From positions 1 to 49,531 of the forward strand of contig JAABSE010000020.1 in assembly GCA_011390575.1 (NCBI GenBank): a stretch of 49,531 nucleotides of DNA. Direction: 5' to 3'. The position numbers and the translations under genes are program-made. This DNA is from Sphingobacteriia bacterium. Lineage in GTDB: Bacteria > Bacteroidota > Bacteroidia > Bacteroidales > UBA7960. Shown piece by piece: positions 8,622 to 16,834 of this stretch; positions within the stretch are counted from its first letter, which is position 1; each line of letters begins with the position of its first letter. The notes beneath the pieces were generated by a model. It saw nothing but the letters and a program-made list of their open reading frames with translations, ran no database searches and was not told the origin of the DNA.

Positions 8622-9407
8622 ATGCACGAGTTTGAAAATACAATTGACAAAAACCATCTGAAAATCATCAATAGTTTGTGGAATGATTTGATGCTCAATG
8701 ACCCCTGGAATGTGGGGCATGTGACATCCCTTCTCGAATCCGGATCTTTTGCAAGAAAAGAAGATTGGGAGGAGTTTTATTACGAATCCGGTAAAAAAAG
8801 AAACCGGAAAATTGCAGAACTGGTTCCTGCTCTTTGTCACAAGCTCAATGATGACATGCTTCCATTGAAGAACCCCAATGAATTACGGGAACTAAGCAAA
8901 GCAACTTTAAACCTTAACTATTATTTCGGACGAACACCTGAGCAGCTTACAGAAAAGGCCGTCATCCTTTTCCAGGAAGCCCTTAACCGATCCATTGACG
9001 TTACTATTCAGGAATGTATTGAAGCTGCTCGTTACAGAACCCTTTGGCAGCCCTGGAATCAGGTTACTATGAGAGAAAGTCATACCATAAGAATACTAAG
9101 AGAATTCTTTCCCGGGTGCAAATTTGTTTCTGTAAAAGGTGATTACGACAACCCATTCTTAGTTGATTACGAAGTTTATAAAGAGGGAATCCTCGTGTGT
9201 GCCCTTCGGATAAAATCCGAGTCTTACATGCATCTTGCATCAGCTAACAGGAACGAACAAAAAAAACTGCATTACAGCGAAAAATACGCTAAACCAGTTT
9301 TTACCCTAATAGCTAAAAGCAACGGGGAAATTATCAATACAGAAGTGCTTTCAAAAATGTCATTATTGGTTGCTGAAAAATATAAGAAAGTTTTCCTCCA
9401 GGATTAA
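8622..9407 (+). CDS. Orphan protein, possibly MjaI-type restriction endonuclease-like
   Basis: A soluble protein of 261 residues from ATG 8622, or 277 from ATG 8574. The N-terminal part is helical with the motif WEEFYYESGKKRNRKIAEL. The middle has NYYFGRTPEQLTEKA and a QECIEAARYR segment. The C-terminal part has FLVDYEVYKEGILVCALRIKSES, which has the spacing of a restriction-endonuclease-like core (Asp, beta hairpin, x-Ile-Lys). From memory this resembles the MjaI (CTAG) restriction endonuclease family, but I cannot confirm it. If so, an acidic or Gln active-site residue is replaced by Arg and no methyltransferase gene lies nearby. TACCTTTG at 8609-8616 fits a -7 element whose transcript would begin near ATG 8622. 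Function otherwise unknown. Confidence 0.75.
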   Translation: MHEFENTIDKNHLKIINSLWNDLMLNDPWNVGHVTSLLESGSFARKEDWEEFYYESGKKRNRKIAELVPALCHKLNDDMLPLKNPNELRELSKATLNLNYYFGRTPEQLTEKAVILFQEALNRSIDVTIQECIEAARYRTLWQPWNQVTMRESHTIRILREFFPGCKFVSVKGDYDNPFLVDYEVYKEGILVCALRIKSESYMHLASANRNEQKKLHYSEKYAKPVFTLIAKSNGEIINTEVLSKMSLLVAEKYKKVFLQD

Positions 9408-9487
9408 ATATTTGGATTTGGTTTTTCAGGAATGATTAATTTCGTTGATAATTCCCTCACTATTTTTTAAGGAGTTTTCTCGAAGTT

Positions 9488-11158
9488 ATGAATCAACATC
9501 AAATATTTTTAAGGATGCGAAAATGCGCTATTATCCCAGTCATTGTGGCTGTTTTGTTTATTTTTGGCTGCTCTCCAAAACAAAAAGCCGATCTGTTACT
9601 CTACAATGGAAATATATATACTGTTGATGAGTCCTTTCAACTTGCTGAAGCAATTGTAGTTAAAGATGGAAAGGTGTTGGCAGTAGGAAAAGACGATGAT
9701 ATTTTATCGCTCTTTGAAGCAACAGAAACAGTTGATTTAGAAGAGAAATATGTTTATCCGGGATTTATGGATCCCCATAGCCACTTTATGGGCTACTCTA
9801 TGAATCTTATGCATGCTAACTTGTGGATGTCGTCTTCTATGGAGGAGATTGTGGAAAGACTTGAAAAGCAAAAGGAAACCATGATGGGAGAATGGCTGCA
9901 GGGCAGGGGCTGGGATCAGAATCTGTTTGCGGTAAAAGCGATGCCTGACAACAGTTTGCTCAATGCTGCTTTCCCCGATACTCCCGTCTATATTGTACGT
10001 GTCGACGGGCATGCTGCTGTAGCCAATGATAAAGCATTGCAACTTGCCGGAATTGATTCCCAGACACAGGTTAATGGGGGTGAAATTGTCCTTTACGATG
10101 GAAAACCCACGGGTTTGCTTATAGATCGGGCTATGTATCTGGTATCATCTGTAATACCCGAACTTACTGCCAGTGAAACGGTTGAATTGCTCAAACGTGG
10201 TCAGACTGATATGTTTACTGTTGGACTTACTTCTGTTTGTGATGCCGGTTTACCCAAATCAAGCATATTGTTGCTGGATAGTTTACATCAGGCAGATGAA
10301 CTTGATATTCGTGTGTATGCCATGTTAAGTCCCTCAGAGGAGAATTTTGATTATTTTTTGCCACAAGGACCCTATCAAACCGAAAAACTAACAGTTCGGT
10401 CTGTGAAGTTATTTGCTGATGGTGCATTGGGCTCAAGAGGGGCCCTGATGAAGAAGCCTTACAGTGATGATTCCGCCAACAGAGGATTGCTGGTAGATGA
10501 TCTGGAACTGATGCGCCGTTCCTGTGAGCTTGCACATGAGTTTGGTTTTCAGGTTAATACCCATTGTATTGGAGACTCCGCCAATAGTTTGATGCTCAAT
10601 ATGTATGCTGATTTTCTTGAGCCTGACAATGATTTGCGTTGGCGGATTGAACATGCCCAGGTAGTGGATCCAGCAGAATTTGAAATGTTTGGTACCTACC
10701 AGATAATACCCTCCATACAGGCCATTCATGCCGTATCTGATATGGGATGGGCAGAAGACAGGGTAGGAGCAGACAGGATAAAAGGGGCCTACGCATTCAG
10801 AGATTTGATGGAACAAGTGGGCTGGCTGCCCAATGGAAGCGACTTTCCTGTTGAGCGTATCAATCCTCTGTTTAGTTTTCATGCAGCTTTTACCCGTCAG
10901 GATAAAATCGGACAACCTGAAGAAGGCTGGTACCCGCAACAACGACTCACCCGTGAAGAAGCACTGAAGGGTATGACTATATGGGCTGCAAAAGCAAACT
11001 TTGAAGAAGATACCCGCGGTAGCCTTGAAGAGGGAAAATTTGCTGATTTTGTAATCATGGATGTGGATTTGATGACTGTTGATCCCGTACTTATTTATGA
11101 TTTGCCTGTTCAGGAAACCTGGCTTGGGGGAAAAAGAGTATATTCTATAATGGAATAG
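9488..11158 (+). CDS. Lipoprotein amidohydrolase, YtcJ-like
   Basis: A 556-residue metal-dependent hydrolase of the amidohydrolase_3 (YtcJ/NfdA) family. The N-terminus is a lipoprotein signal with lipobox FGCS (Cys28), so it is probably exported and lipid-anchored. Motifs in order are the N-terminal beta sandwich with DLLLYNGNIYTVDE, PGFMDPHSHF with the first metal His pair, LFADGALGSRG, VNTHCIGDSANS, RWRIEHAQVV and GSDFPVE with the catalytic Asp. It ends in GSLEEGKFADFVIMD, typical of this superfamily. A second Met at 9515 would also leave a complete signal peptide. Family substrates include N-substituted formamides and other amides, so substrate is open. The transporter/CoA-transferase operon downstream is separated by a terminator, so a shared pathway is only a guess. 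Confidence 0.88.
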   Translation: MNQHQIFLRMRKCAIIPVIVAVLFIFGCSPKQKADLLLYNGNIYTVDESFQLAEAIVVKDGKVLAVGKDDDILSLFEATETVDLEEKYVYPGFMDPHSHFMGYSMNLMHANLWMSSSMEEIVERLEKQKETMMGEWLQGRGWDQNLFAVKAMPDNSLLNAAFPDTPVYIVRVDGHAAVANDKALQLAGIDSQTQVNGGEIVLYDGKPTGLLIDRAMYLVSSVIPELTASETVELLKRGQTDMFTVGLTSVCDAGLPKSSILLLDSLHQADELDIRVYAMLSPSEENFDYFLPQGPYQTEKLTVRSVKLFADGALGSRGALMKKPYSDDSANRGLLVDDLELMRRSCELAHEFGFQVNTHCIGDSANSLMLNMYADFLEPDNDLRWRIEHAQVVDPAEFEMFGTYQIIPSIQAIHAVSDMGWAEDRVGADRIKGAYAFRDLMEQVGWLPNGSDFPVERINPLFSFHAAFTRQDKIGQPEEGWYPQQRLTREEALKGMTIWAAKANFEEDTRGSLEEGKFADFVIMDVDLMTVDPVLIYDLPVQETWLGGKRVYSIME

Positions 11159-11385
11159 GTCATGTAAATTCTAATGGTAACATTTTGTTCAGGGAAAAAC
11201 CTTTTATGGGTTTGACAATGGGATTCAAATCACAAGCAATTGGATTCATCGGAATGGTTAGCCTTATAAACTTTCAGGGAGATTCTTACTATTTATTTGC
11301 TTATTAATCCTATTTCAGTAATTTTGCTAAAAGAGTAAAGAACTTAATAAAACATAATCTGAATATTATTTGGTTATGCAAAAAA

Positions 11386-11428
11386 AGGAAGGGTGTATCG
11401 GCGAAAAGTATGATACCACCCTTTTCTT
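11386..11428 (+). terminator. Terminator hairpin after the amidohydrolase gene
   Basis: GGGTGTATC (11391-11399) pairs with GATACCACCC (11412-11421), with one extra base on the right arm. An A-rich 5' flank and CTTTTCTT 3' flank make it a possible bidirectional terminator. It lies 230 bp after the amidohydrolase stop; the 230 bp between show no gene. Confidence 0.65.
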
Positions 11429-11446
11429 GTAAAATAAAGCAAAAGG

Positions 11447-11545
11447 ACCATGGAAATTCATGAAACGCAGACATGAAGCTTATGAGCGTACCTGGTTGCG
11501 ATGAAGTAGGGAGACAGTTGAGGGTTCCCCATGGTTTTTATTTTT
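11447..11545 (+). promoter_or_regulatory. Structured leader with terminator-like arms before the symporter operon
   Basis: ACCATGG at 11447-11453 can pair with CCATGGT at 11529-11535. The right arm is followed by TTTTATTTTT, 14 bases before the symporter ATG. The 75 bases between the arms are purine-rich and unassigned (about GAAGCTTATGAGCG to GTAGGGAGACAG). The layout resembles an attenuator or a riboswitch-like leader, but it matches no class I recognise. Confidence 0.35.
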
Positions 11546-11558
11546 AAACATATATCCG

Positions 11559-13067
11559 ATGAATATTTATCTGCTGGTTGTAGTATCGTATTTTGCCTTT
11601 ATAACCCTGATTTCTCTTCTGACCAAAAAAGTGGCCAGCCGCTCAGCGGCCGATTACCTGGTAGCAGGTCGTAACCTTGGAGTAATAGCCTGCGCCGTGG
11701 TGGTGGCTTCGGAGTGGCTCGGAGGCATGAGCACCATTGGGGTGAGTGAAAGGGCATTTACTTCCGGCACCATGCAGCCGATACTGTATAATATATCTAC
11801 TGCAATCGGTATGATTATCATTGGTTTTACGGTGGCCAGGCATTACCGTGATAATAATGTTCATACGGTCAGTGAGATGCTTGAAAATCTATTCGGGCGC
11901 AGGGCAAGGGCTATTTCAGCCGTTGCCTTTCTTTTTGCCTATATAGTACTTGCTTTTGTACAACTGCAAACCGCATCAAGTGTTATCTCAGCTATGTTTG
12001 GCACTCCCTGGCTGTATTCAGTGATAATATCCTCGGTAGTTATTACAATATACACTTATGTTGGTGGTATGCATGCACTGGCAATAACCGGTATCATACA
12101 CGTAATTGTAATGTTTTTTGGTATCGGTGTAGCTGCCTGGATTGGTATTTCAGATGTGGGCGGATTTGCTGAGCTCAGGGAACAAATGATGGCACAGGGA
12201 TCTCCTGAAAATTTGTACAATCCCTTCAGTGGCGGACTTAGTTATGCATGGAGTCTTATTCTGGGTGGTGTACTGGGGGGAATGGCAGGACAGGCCAGCA
12301 TTCAGCCCATCTTTGCTGCCCGAAGCGCACAGGTTGCCAAAAAGGCAGCTATTTTTTCTTCCCTTATTATTGCACCTTTTGGCATTATGGTGGCACTGCT
12401 GGGGCTGGTCGCCAAAACCGGCAATTATTTTGACGTCACCACCCTTGCCAGCCCGCTGTGGAATCCTGACCTGGAAATTATCAATCCCAAAATGGTTTTG
12501 CCTACCCTGATGGTTACCCCCGAATTTATTCATCCCGTGCTGGGAGGAATTGCCCTGGCAGGTATTCTTGCCGCCATATTGTCAACGGTAGGACCGGTGA
12601 ATTTTGCTGTGGTAACCATTGCCACCAAAGATATTTATCATGGGATTATCAATAAAACGGCTGTTGACAAAAAGCTCATTTCCACCGCCCGGAAACTGGT
12701 TATTATGGTCAACCTGTTAACCATACCGCTGGCCTATTACAGTACCGGAGCCATTTTAAGTATGGCTTATATATCCTATGGAATAAGGGCTATTGGTGCC
12801 ATTGTGATTGTTTTGGGTATTTATCGCCGGGGTTGGATCAGCACAGATGGTGTGCGCTGGGCTTTTATTGGTGGTACTATTGCTGTTTTGATCAATATTA
12901 TTGCAAAGCTTTTAGGCTGGTGGGTAATTGAAGATACCTATATGGCAGTGGGCGCAGCAGTGGTGTTTGTAGTGCTGGGCAACCTTTATGCCTCTCGGCA
13001 CAAAAAACAGTTGCAAAGGAAGTCGGAAAAACTCAAACCATTTCCTAACCGGGATATAAAAAAGTAA
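11559..13067 (+). CDS. Sodium:solute symporter family transporter
   Basis: A 502-residue polytopic protein of the SSS (solute:sodium symporter) family. It begins MNIYLLVVVSYFAFITL and carries the typical SADYLVAGRNLG segment, the ASEWLGGMSTIGVSERAF region equivalent to the family's substrate and sodium site, and the repeated helix bundles that follow. C-terminal residues after about 480 are a basic cytosolic tail. It is the first gene of what looks like an operon: 68 bp later comes a CoA-transferase, then two oxidoreductase genes that overlap. The transporter probably imports the organic acid used by those enzymes. Family members move sugars, proline, pantothenate, monocarboxylates and more, so substrate is not determined. 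Confidence 0.9.
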   Translation: MNIYLLVVVSYFAFITLISLLTKKVASRSAADYLVAGRNLGVIACAVVVASEWLGGMSTIGVSERAFTSGTMQPILYNISTAIGMIIIGFTVARHYRDNNVHTVSEMLENLFGRRARAISAVAFLFAYIVLAFVQLQTASSVISAMFGTPWLYSVIISSVVITIYTYVGGMHALAITGIIHVIVMFFGIGVAAWIGISDVGGFAELREQMMAQGSPENLYNPFSGGLSYAWSLILGGVLGGMAGQASIQPIFAARSAQVAKKAAIFSSLIIAPFGIMVALLGLVAKTGNYFDVTTLASPLWNPDLEIINPKMVLPTLMVTPEFIHPVLGGIALAGILAAILSTVGPVNFAVVTIATKDIYHGIINKTAVDKKLISTARKLVIMVNLLTIPLAYYSTGAILSMAYISYGIRAIGAIVIVLGIYRRGWISTDGVRWAFIGGTIAVLINIIAKLLGWWVIEDTYMAVGAAVVFVVLGNLYASRHKKQLQRKSEKLKPFPNRDIKK

Positions 13068-13135
13068 TGCTGAAGGTTGAAAAGAAAAGGATAATTTTAA
13101 GTACCTAAATTTGTAATTCAAGAAACTATTCCACC

Positions 13136-14353
13136 ATGAATGAGAAAACTCCACTGGAAGGATTGAAAGTGCTGGAACTTGCAGGAGTGCTGGCCGGACC
13201 CAGCGTAGGGATGTTTTTTGCTGAACTGGGAGCCACGGTTTACAAAATTGAAAATGTAACCACCCAGGGAGATGTAACCCGCAAATGGAAACTTCCCAAA
13301 GAAGATCCTGATACTGATATCTCTGGTTATTTTTCATGTGTTAACTGGGGTAAATATTCTTTTGCTGTTGATTTGTGCCGGGAGGAGGGGCTGAAAATAA
13401 TTTATGAACTTGCAGCCCAGTGCGATATTGTATTGGTGAGTTATAAGCCCGGAGATGCCGAGAAGCTGAAAGTAGACTATCCCACTTTGAAAGAATACAA
13501 TGCCGCACTTATTTATTCCCATATTACCGGTTATGGACTGCAAAATCCCCGTGCAGGGTTTGATGCCATCATACAGGCTGAAAGTGGCTTTACATACATG
13601 AACGGTGAGCCCGACGGACCACCCACCAAAATGCCTGTGGCGTTGATGGATGTGCTGGCTGCCCATCACCTGAAAGAAGCCATCCTCCTGGCTCTCTATT
13701 ACCGGGAAAAAACGGGCAAAGGTCAATACATTGAAGCCTCTTTGTTCAAAGCCGGATTGTCTTCCCTGGCCAATCAGGCAACCAACTGGCTGGTGGGAAA
13801 AGCCATTCCCCGTCGCATGGGCTCTGACCATCCCAATATTGTTCCTTATGGCACCATTTTCAAAACCTCCGATGGCAAAGAAATCGTAATGGCTGCAGGT
13901 ACCGACAAACAGTACCGTGAACTGATTACAGTTTTGGGCCGGGCTGATCTGGCTACCGATTGCAAATTTGAAAAAAACCACGGACGGGTTATTCATAAAG
14001 AGGAAATCAATGGTATCATACAAGGCGAAATTATCCGGTATACCAGGGAAGAAATACTGGAAATCCTTCAGAAAAAAAGAATACCTGCAGGTGGAGTATT
14101 TAATATGCAGGAAGTATTTGAAGTTTCGGAGGCACAACCAATGATTCTGGAAGGGACATATGAAAACGGGAAGGAGATTAGAGGAGTTCGCTCTATCGCC
14201 TTCAGTACTACTGATAAAATGCATGTAGAAAAATTGCTGCCTCCGCCTCATTACGGACAACATACACGACAAATATTATCCCGGGTATTGCACTATGATC
14301 AGCAAACCATCAACGAACTAATAACCAAAGGAGTTACCTATGCAAGAGAATAA
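13136..14353 (+). CDS. CaiB/BaiF class III CoA-transferase
   Basis: A 405-residue CoA-transferase. It opens with LEGLKVLELAGVLAGPSVGMFFAELGATVYKIEN, the classical CaiB/BaiF N-terminus. The catalytic Asp that forms the acyl anhydride is Asp172 in PVALMDVLAAHHLKEA. The GKGQYIEASLF and GSDHPNIVPYGTIF segments are also family features. It moves CoA between carboxylic acids in the cytoplasm. Its 3' end overlaps the start of the alpha subunit gene by 14 bp, so the two are co-translated, and the symporter precedes it. The set suggests import of an acid, CoA transfer and oxidation or formation of a 2-oxoacid-derived acyl-CoA. The acid cannot be identified. Confidence 0.92.
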   Translation: MNEKTPLEGLKVLELAGVLAGPSVGMFFAELGATVYKIENVTTQGDVTRKWKLPKEDPDTDISGYFSCVNWGKYSFAVDLCREEGLKIIYELAAQCDIVLVSYKPGDAEKLKVDYPTLKEYNAALIYSHITGYGLQNPRAGFDAIIQAESGFTYMNGEPDGPPTKMPVALMDVLAAHHLKEAILLALYYREKTGKGQYIEASLFKAGLSSLANQATNWLVGKAIPRRMGSDHPNIVPYGTIFKTSDGKEIVMAAGTDKQYRELITVLGRADLATDCKFEKNHGRVIHKEEINGIIQGEIIRYTREEILEILQKKRIPAGGVFNMQEVFEVSEAQPMILEGTYENGKEIRGVRSIAFSTTDKMHVEKLLPPPHYGQHTRQILSRVLHYDQQTINELITKGVTYARE

Positions 14354-15464
14354 AAAAGGGATGCAAACCCTCACGGATGCTTCCCGTCTTATTATCGAGT
14401 CTATGGCACGGGCCGGAGCTGATGCATTTATCGGCTATCCCATCACCCCGGCCAATTTACTATATCTGTATGGTTCACAGCGAATGCCTCTTATGCTGGC
14501 TGCTCCCGATGAAATAACCACCCTGCAGTGGATGTCAGGTCTTGCGGCTGCAGGCAAAATTCCCGTTACCGCCACTTCTTTTCCCGGGTATGCCCTCATG
14601 ATCGAATCCATTAATATGGCTTACATGATGGAACTTCCTATGGTTATCGTTCTGGTGCAGCGCCTGGGACCTGCCACCGGCACTGCCACCTGCGGAGCGC
14701 AGGGAGACTTATCGTTGCTCAGGGGGCAGATTTCCGGTGGCCATCCCTTGCCTGTATTGTGCACTTCTTCTTTCCGTGATTGCTGGACACTTCCTGCCAA
14801 AGCCCTGGAACTGGCTGTTAATCTCAGAACTCCAGTGGTGCTGCTTACATCCAAGGAGATGGTGATGACCAGCAAAAGTTTTGATATTTCTGTACTCCCC
14901 GAAATTGAAAAAGTGGAAAGGAAGTATTACGATATGAAATGTGACGGAAAGTATAAGCCTTATAAACCTACCGACTGGGTTCCTGATTTTCTTCCTGTTA
15001 CACAATCAAAGCACCAGGTGCGCATCAATGCAAGCACACACGATCAACTTGGCCTTCTTCAGCATTCTACCGAAGAAGCGATGAACAATACCCGGCGTCT
15101 GGAAGAGAAGATTGTCAAAAGAGCACACGAATATACATGGTATGAGCTGGATGAAATGCAGGAAGCCAATACACTGGTAGTAGCCTATGGAATAACTACA
15201 GCCGCTGCGAAGGATGCACTAGGTCAGCTTAGGGCAGAAGGTGAAAAGGTTTCATTACTCATTCCTAAAACATTGATTCCCGTGCCGGAAGTATATGCTG
15301 AAATTATGGATAGTTACAGCAAGGTAGTGGTAGCGGAAGAAAATATCAACAATCAGTTCAGTGAATTGCTTTATGGGGTCAGAAAGCCGCGCAACCACAG
15401 GTTTGTGGGCTCAATGGGAAAAATGATAACCCCACAACAAATAATTGAGGAGGTAAAAGCATGA
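14340..15464 (+). CDS. 2-oxoacid:ferredoxin oxidoreductase, alpha subunit
   Basis: A 374-residue alpha subunit of the OFOR superfamily. It begins LTDASRLIIESMARAGADAFIGYPITPAN, then has AAPDEITTLQWMSGLAAAGKIPVTATSFPG and GPATGTATCGAQGDLSLLRG, the conserved pyrimidine-side thiamine diphosphate domain and substrate pocket. Domain II follows at about 280-374. Unlike many Bacteroidota KorA proteins it has no N-terminal gamma domain; that domain is at the end of the next protein. The ATG lies inside the CoA-transferase gene, 6 bases after AAAGGAG, a strong ribosome-binding site that is unusual for this phylum. The stop overlaps the next start (ATGA). Substrate class (2-oxoglutarate, branched-chain or aryl oxoacid) is unresolved. 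Confidence 0.9.
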   Translation: MQENKKGMQTLTDASRLIIESMARAGADAFIGYPITPANLLYLYGSQRMPLMLAAPDEITTLQWMSGLAAAGKIPVTATSFPGYALMIESINMAYMMELPMVIVLVQRLGPATGTATCGAQGDLSLLRGQISGGHPLPVLCTSSFRDCWTLPAKALELAVNLRTPVVLLTSKEMVMTSKSFDISVLPEIEKVERKYYDMKCDGKYKPYKPTDWVPDFLPVTQSKHQVRINASTHDQLGLLQHSTEEAMNNTRRLEEKIVKRAHEYTWYELDEMQEANTLVVAYGITTAAAKDALGQLRAEGEKVSLLIPKTLIPVPEVYAEIMDSYSKVVVAEENINNQFSELLYGVRKPRNHRFVGSMGKMITPQQIIEEVKA

Positions 15465-16735
15465 AAGTTCCATTCTTAAATACCGACACATTGCCCTATT
15501 GCAAAGGGTGTGGACATAGTTTGATAGCAAAAAATACTGCCAAAGCTCTCGAAAAGCTCAATTATCAACCACTGGACGTAATTATGGTTACTGATATTGG
15601 CTGTCATGGCATTATTGACAAGTGTCTGAATACCCACACTGTGCACGGGTTGCACGGCAGATCGACTGCACTGGGAGCCGGTATCAGTTTTGCCACCGAT
15701 GATCCTGGAAAAAAAATCATTGTCTTTATCGGCGATGGGGGCTCCACCATTGGCTTGCAACATATCATGGAAGCATCACGGTTGAATCTGAACATGACTG
15801 TAGTGGTGCACAATAATTATCTCTATGGCATGACCGGGGGGCAAACCAGTGGTCTCACCCCCACAGGGTTCAATACTACTACCTCCTTTGACGGAAATCC
15901 TTTTGAAGGATATGACATCTGCGCACTTTCGCATACAGCAGGTGCAGCCTATGTCAGCCGAATTATGGGGATTTGTGATTTCAGTGATAACCTGGCCATT
16001 GCCTTTTCTACCAAAGGATTTTCGCTGGTTGAAGTATTGGAAATCTGTCCCAGCTATGGAATGAAACTGAACCCCCGACGTAAACTGGCCGAAATTGTTG
16101 AATCATCGGGCCGGAAACCGGGCGAATGGACCAACAACAGAGAGCCCTATGAGTTGCATCAGGGGCAAAAGAACCAGGATTTGCTGGCTACACTGCCACT
16201 GATCAAAAAGGGTTTTAAATCCTATCTCAAAAAACCTCTGTCAATGGTGGTTAGCGGTTCTGCCGGGGAGGGCGTTCAGCTGTCAGCCGGATTGATTAGC
16301 AAAGCTGCCATAAGCTCCGGCCTGCATATAAGTCAGAAGGGGAGTTATCCTGTTACAGTTGGTGTGGGTTTTTCTACTGCAGAGCTTAACCTTTCTCCTG
16401 GTCATATCAATTTTCATGGCATTAATGTTCCGGATATGATAATAGTTACTTCTCAGGATGGCCTGGCTCACAACCGCAAAAGGATTGAAGCGATGAAATC
16501 CGGCAAGGTTTTTATTGACAGCAGTCTTGAGGTTCCTCAAACCGGCGCTGATGTTATACGTTACGATTTCAGATCCGTAGGCGAAAGAAATGCTTCGGTG
16601 TTTGCGGTATTTTTCTGGGCCCTGAAATCCGGAATTATTTCCACTGAATCTTTATTCAAAGTTATTCAGGATGAAGGAAAAGGGGACAAACTTCCTATGG
16701 ACAAAATAAAGGATGCTCTCTCAAAAGTGAAGTAA
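15461..16735 (+). CDS. 2-oxoacid:ferredoxin oxidoreductase, fused beta-gamma subunit
   Basis: A 424-residue fusion. Residues 1-250 are the beta subunit: Cys14, Cys17 (CKGCGH), Cys48 (IGCHG) and Cys196 (ICPSYG) can hold the proximal 4Fe-4S cluster. GDGGSTIG (91-98) and HNNYLYGMTGGQTS (117-130) bind thiamine diphosphate and Mg. Residues from about 258 form a gamma domain (MVVSGSAGEGVQLSAGLI, then VPDMIIV), in which the usual RGG motif reads VGVGF. Beta with gamma at its C-terminus is an unusual order. No ferredoxin-like delta domain is present, so electrons go to a separate ferredoxin. Translation is coupled to the alpha gene by an ATGA overlap, with GAGGAGG seven bases before the start. It oxidatively decarboxylates a 2-oxoacid to acyl-CoA; the acid is unknown. 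Confidence 0.9.
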   Translation: MKVPFLNTDTLPYCKGCGHSLIAKNTAKALEKLNYQPLDVIMVTDIGCHGIIDKCLNTHTVHGLHGRSTALGAGISFATDDPGKKIIVFIGDGGSTIGLQHIMEASRLNLNMTVVVHNNYLYGMTGGQTSGLTPTGFNTTTSFDGNPFEGYDICALSHTAGAAYVSRIMGICDFSDNLAIAFSTKGFSLVEVLEICPSYGMKLNPRRKLAEIVESSGRKPGEWTNNREPYELHQGQKNQDLLATLPLIKKGFKSYLKKPLSMVVSGSAGEGVQLSAGLISKAAISSGLHISQKGSYPVTVGVGFSTAELNLSPGHINFHGINVPDMIIVTSQDGLAHNRKRIEAMKSGKVFIDSSLEVPQTGADVIRYDFRSVGERNASVFAVFFWALKSGIISTESLFKVIQDEGKGDKLPMDKIKDALSKVK

Positions 16736-16784
16736 GTTTCAACACAGACACGAAAGATGCATTCAATATGGCCCGAAATAGGGG

Positions 16785-16815
16785 TTGCAGCGCGGATGAA
16801 TTTGTTTTACTTTTG
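16785..16815 (+). promoter_or_regulatory. Bacteroidota-type promoter of lepB
   Basis: TTG at 16785-16787, a 20-base spacer, then TACTTTTG at 16808-16815 match the -33/-7 consensus. The lepB ATG is 20 bases downstream. It shows that lepB is transcribed apart from the oxidoreductase operon, which ends 49 bases earlier. Confidence 0.65.
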
Positions 16816-16834
16816 ACATCCCAAAAAAGAAGTA

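Noticed and set aside
13334..14272. 312-residue minus-strand reading frame inside the CoA-transferase gene
   Set aside because: It is antisense to a gene with clear family motifs, and its product shows no domain.
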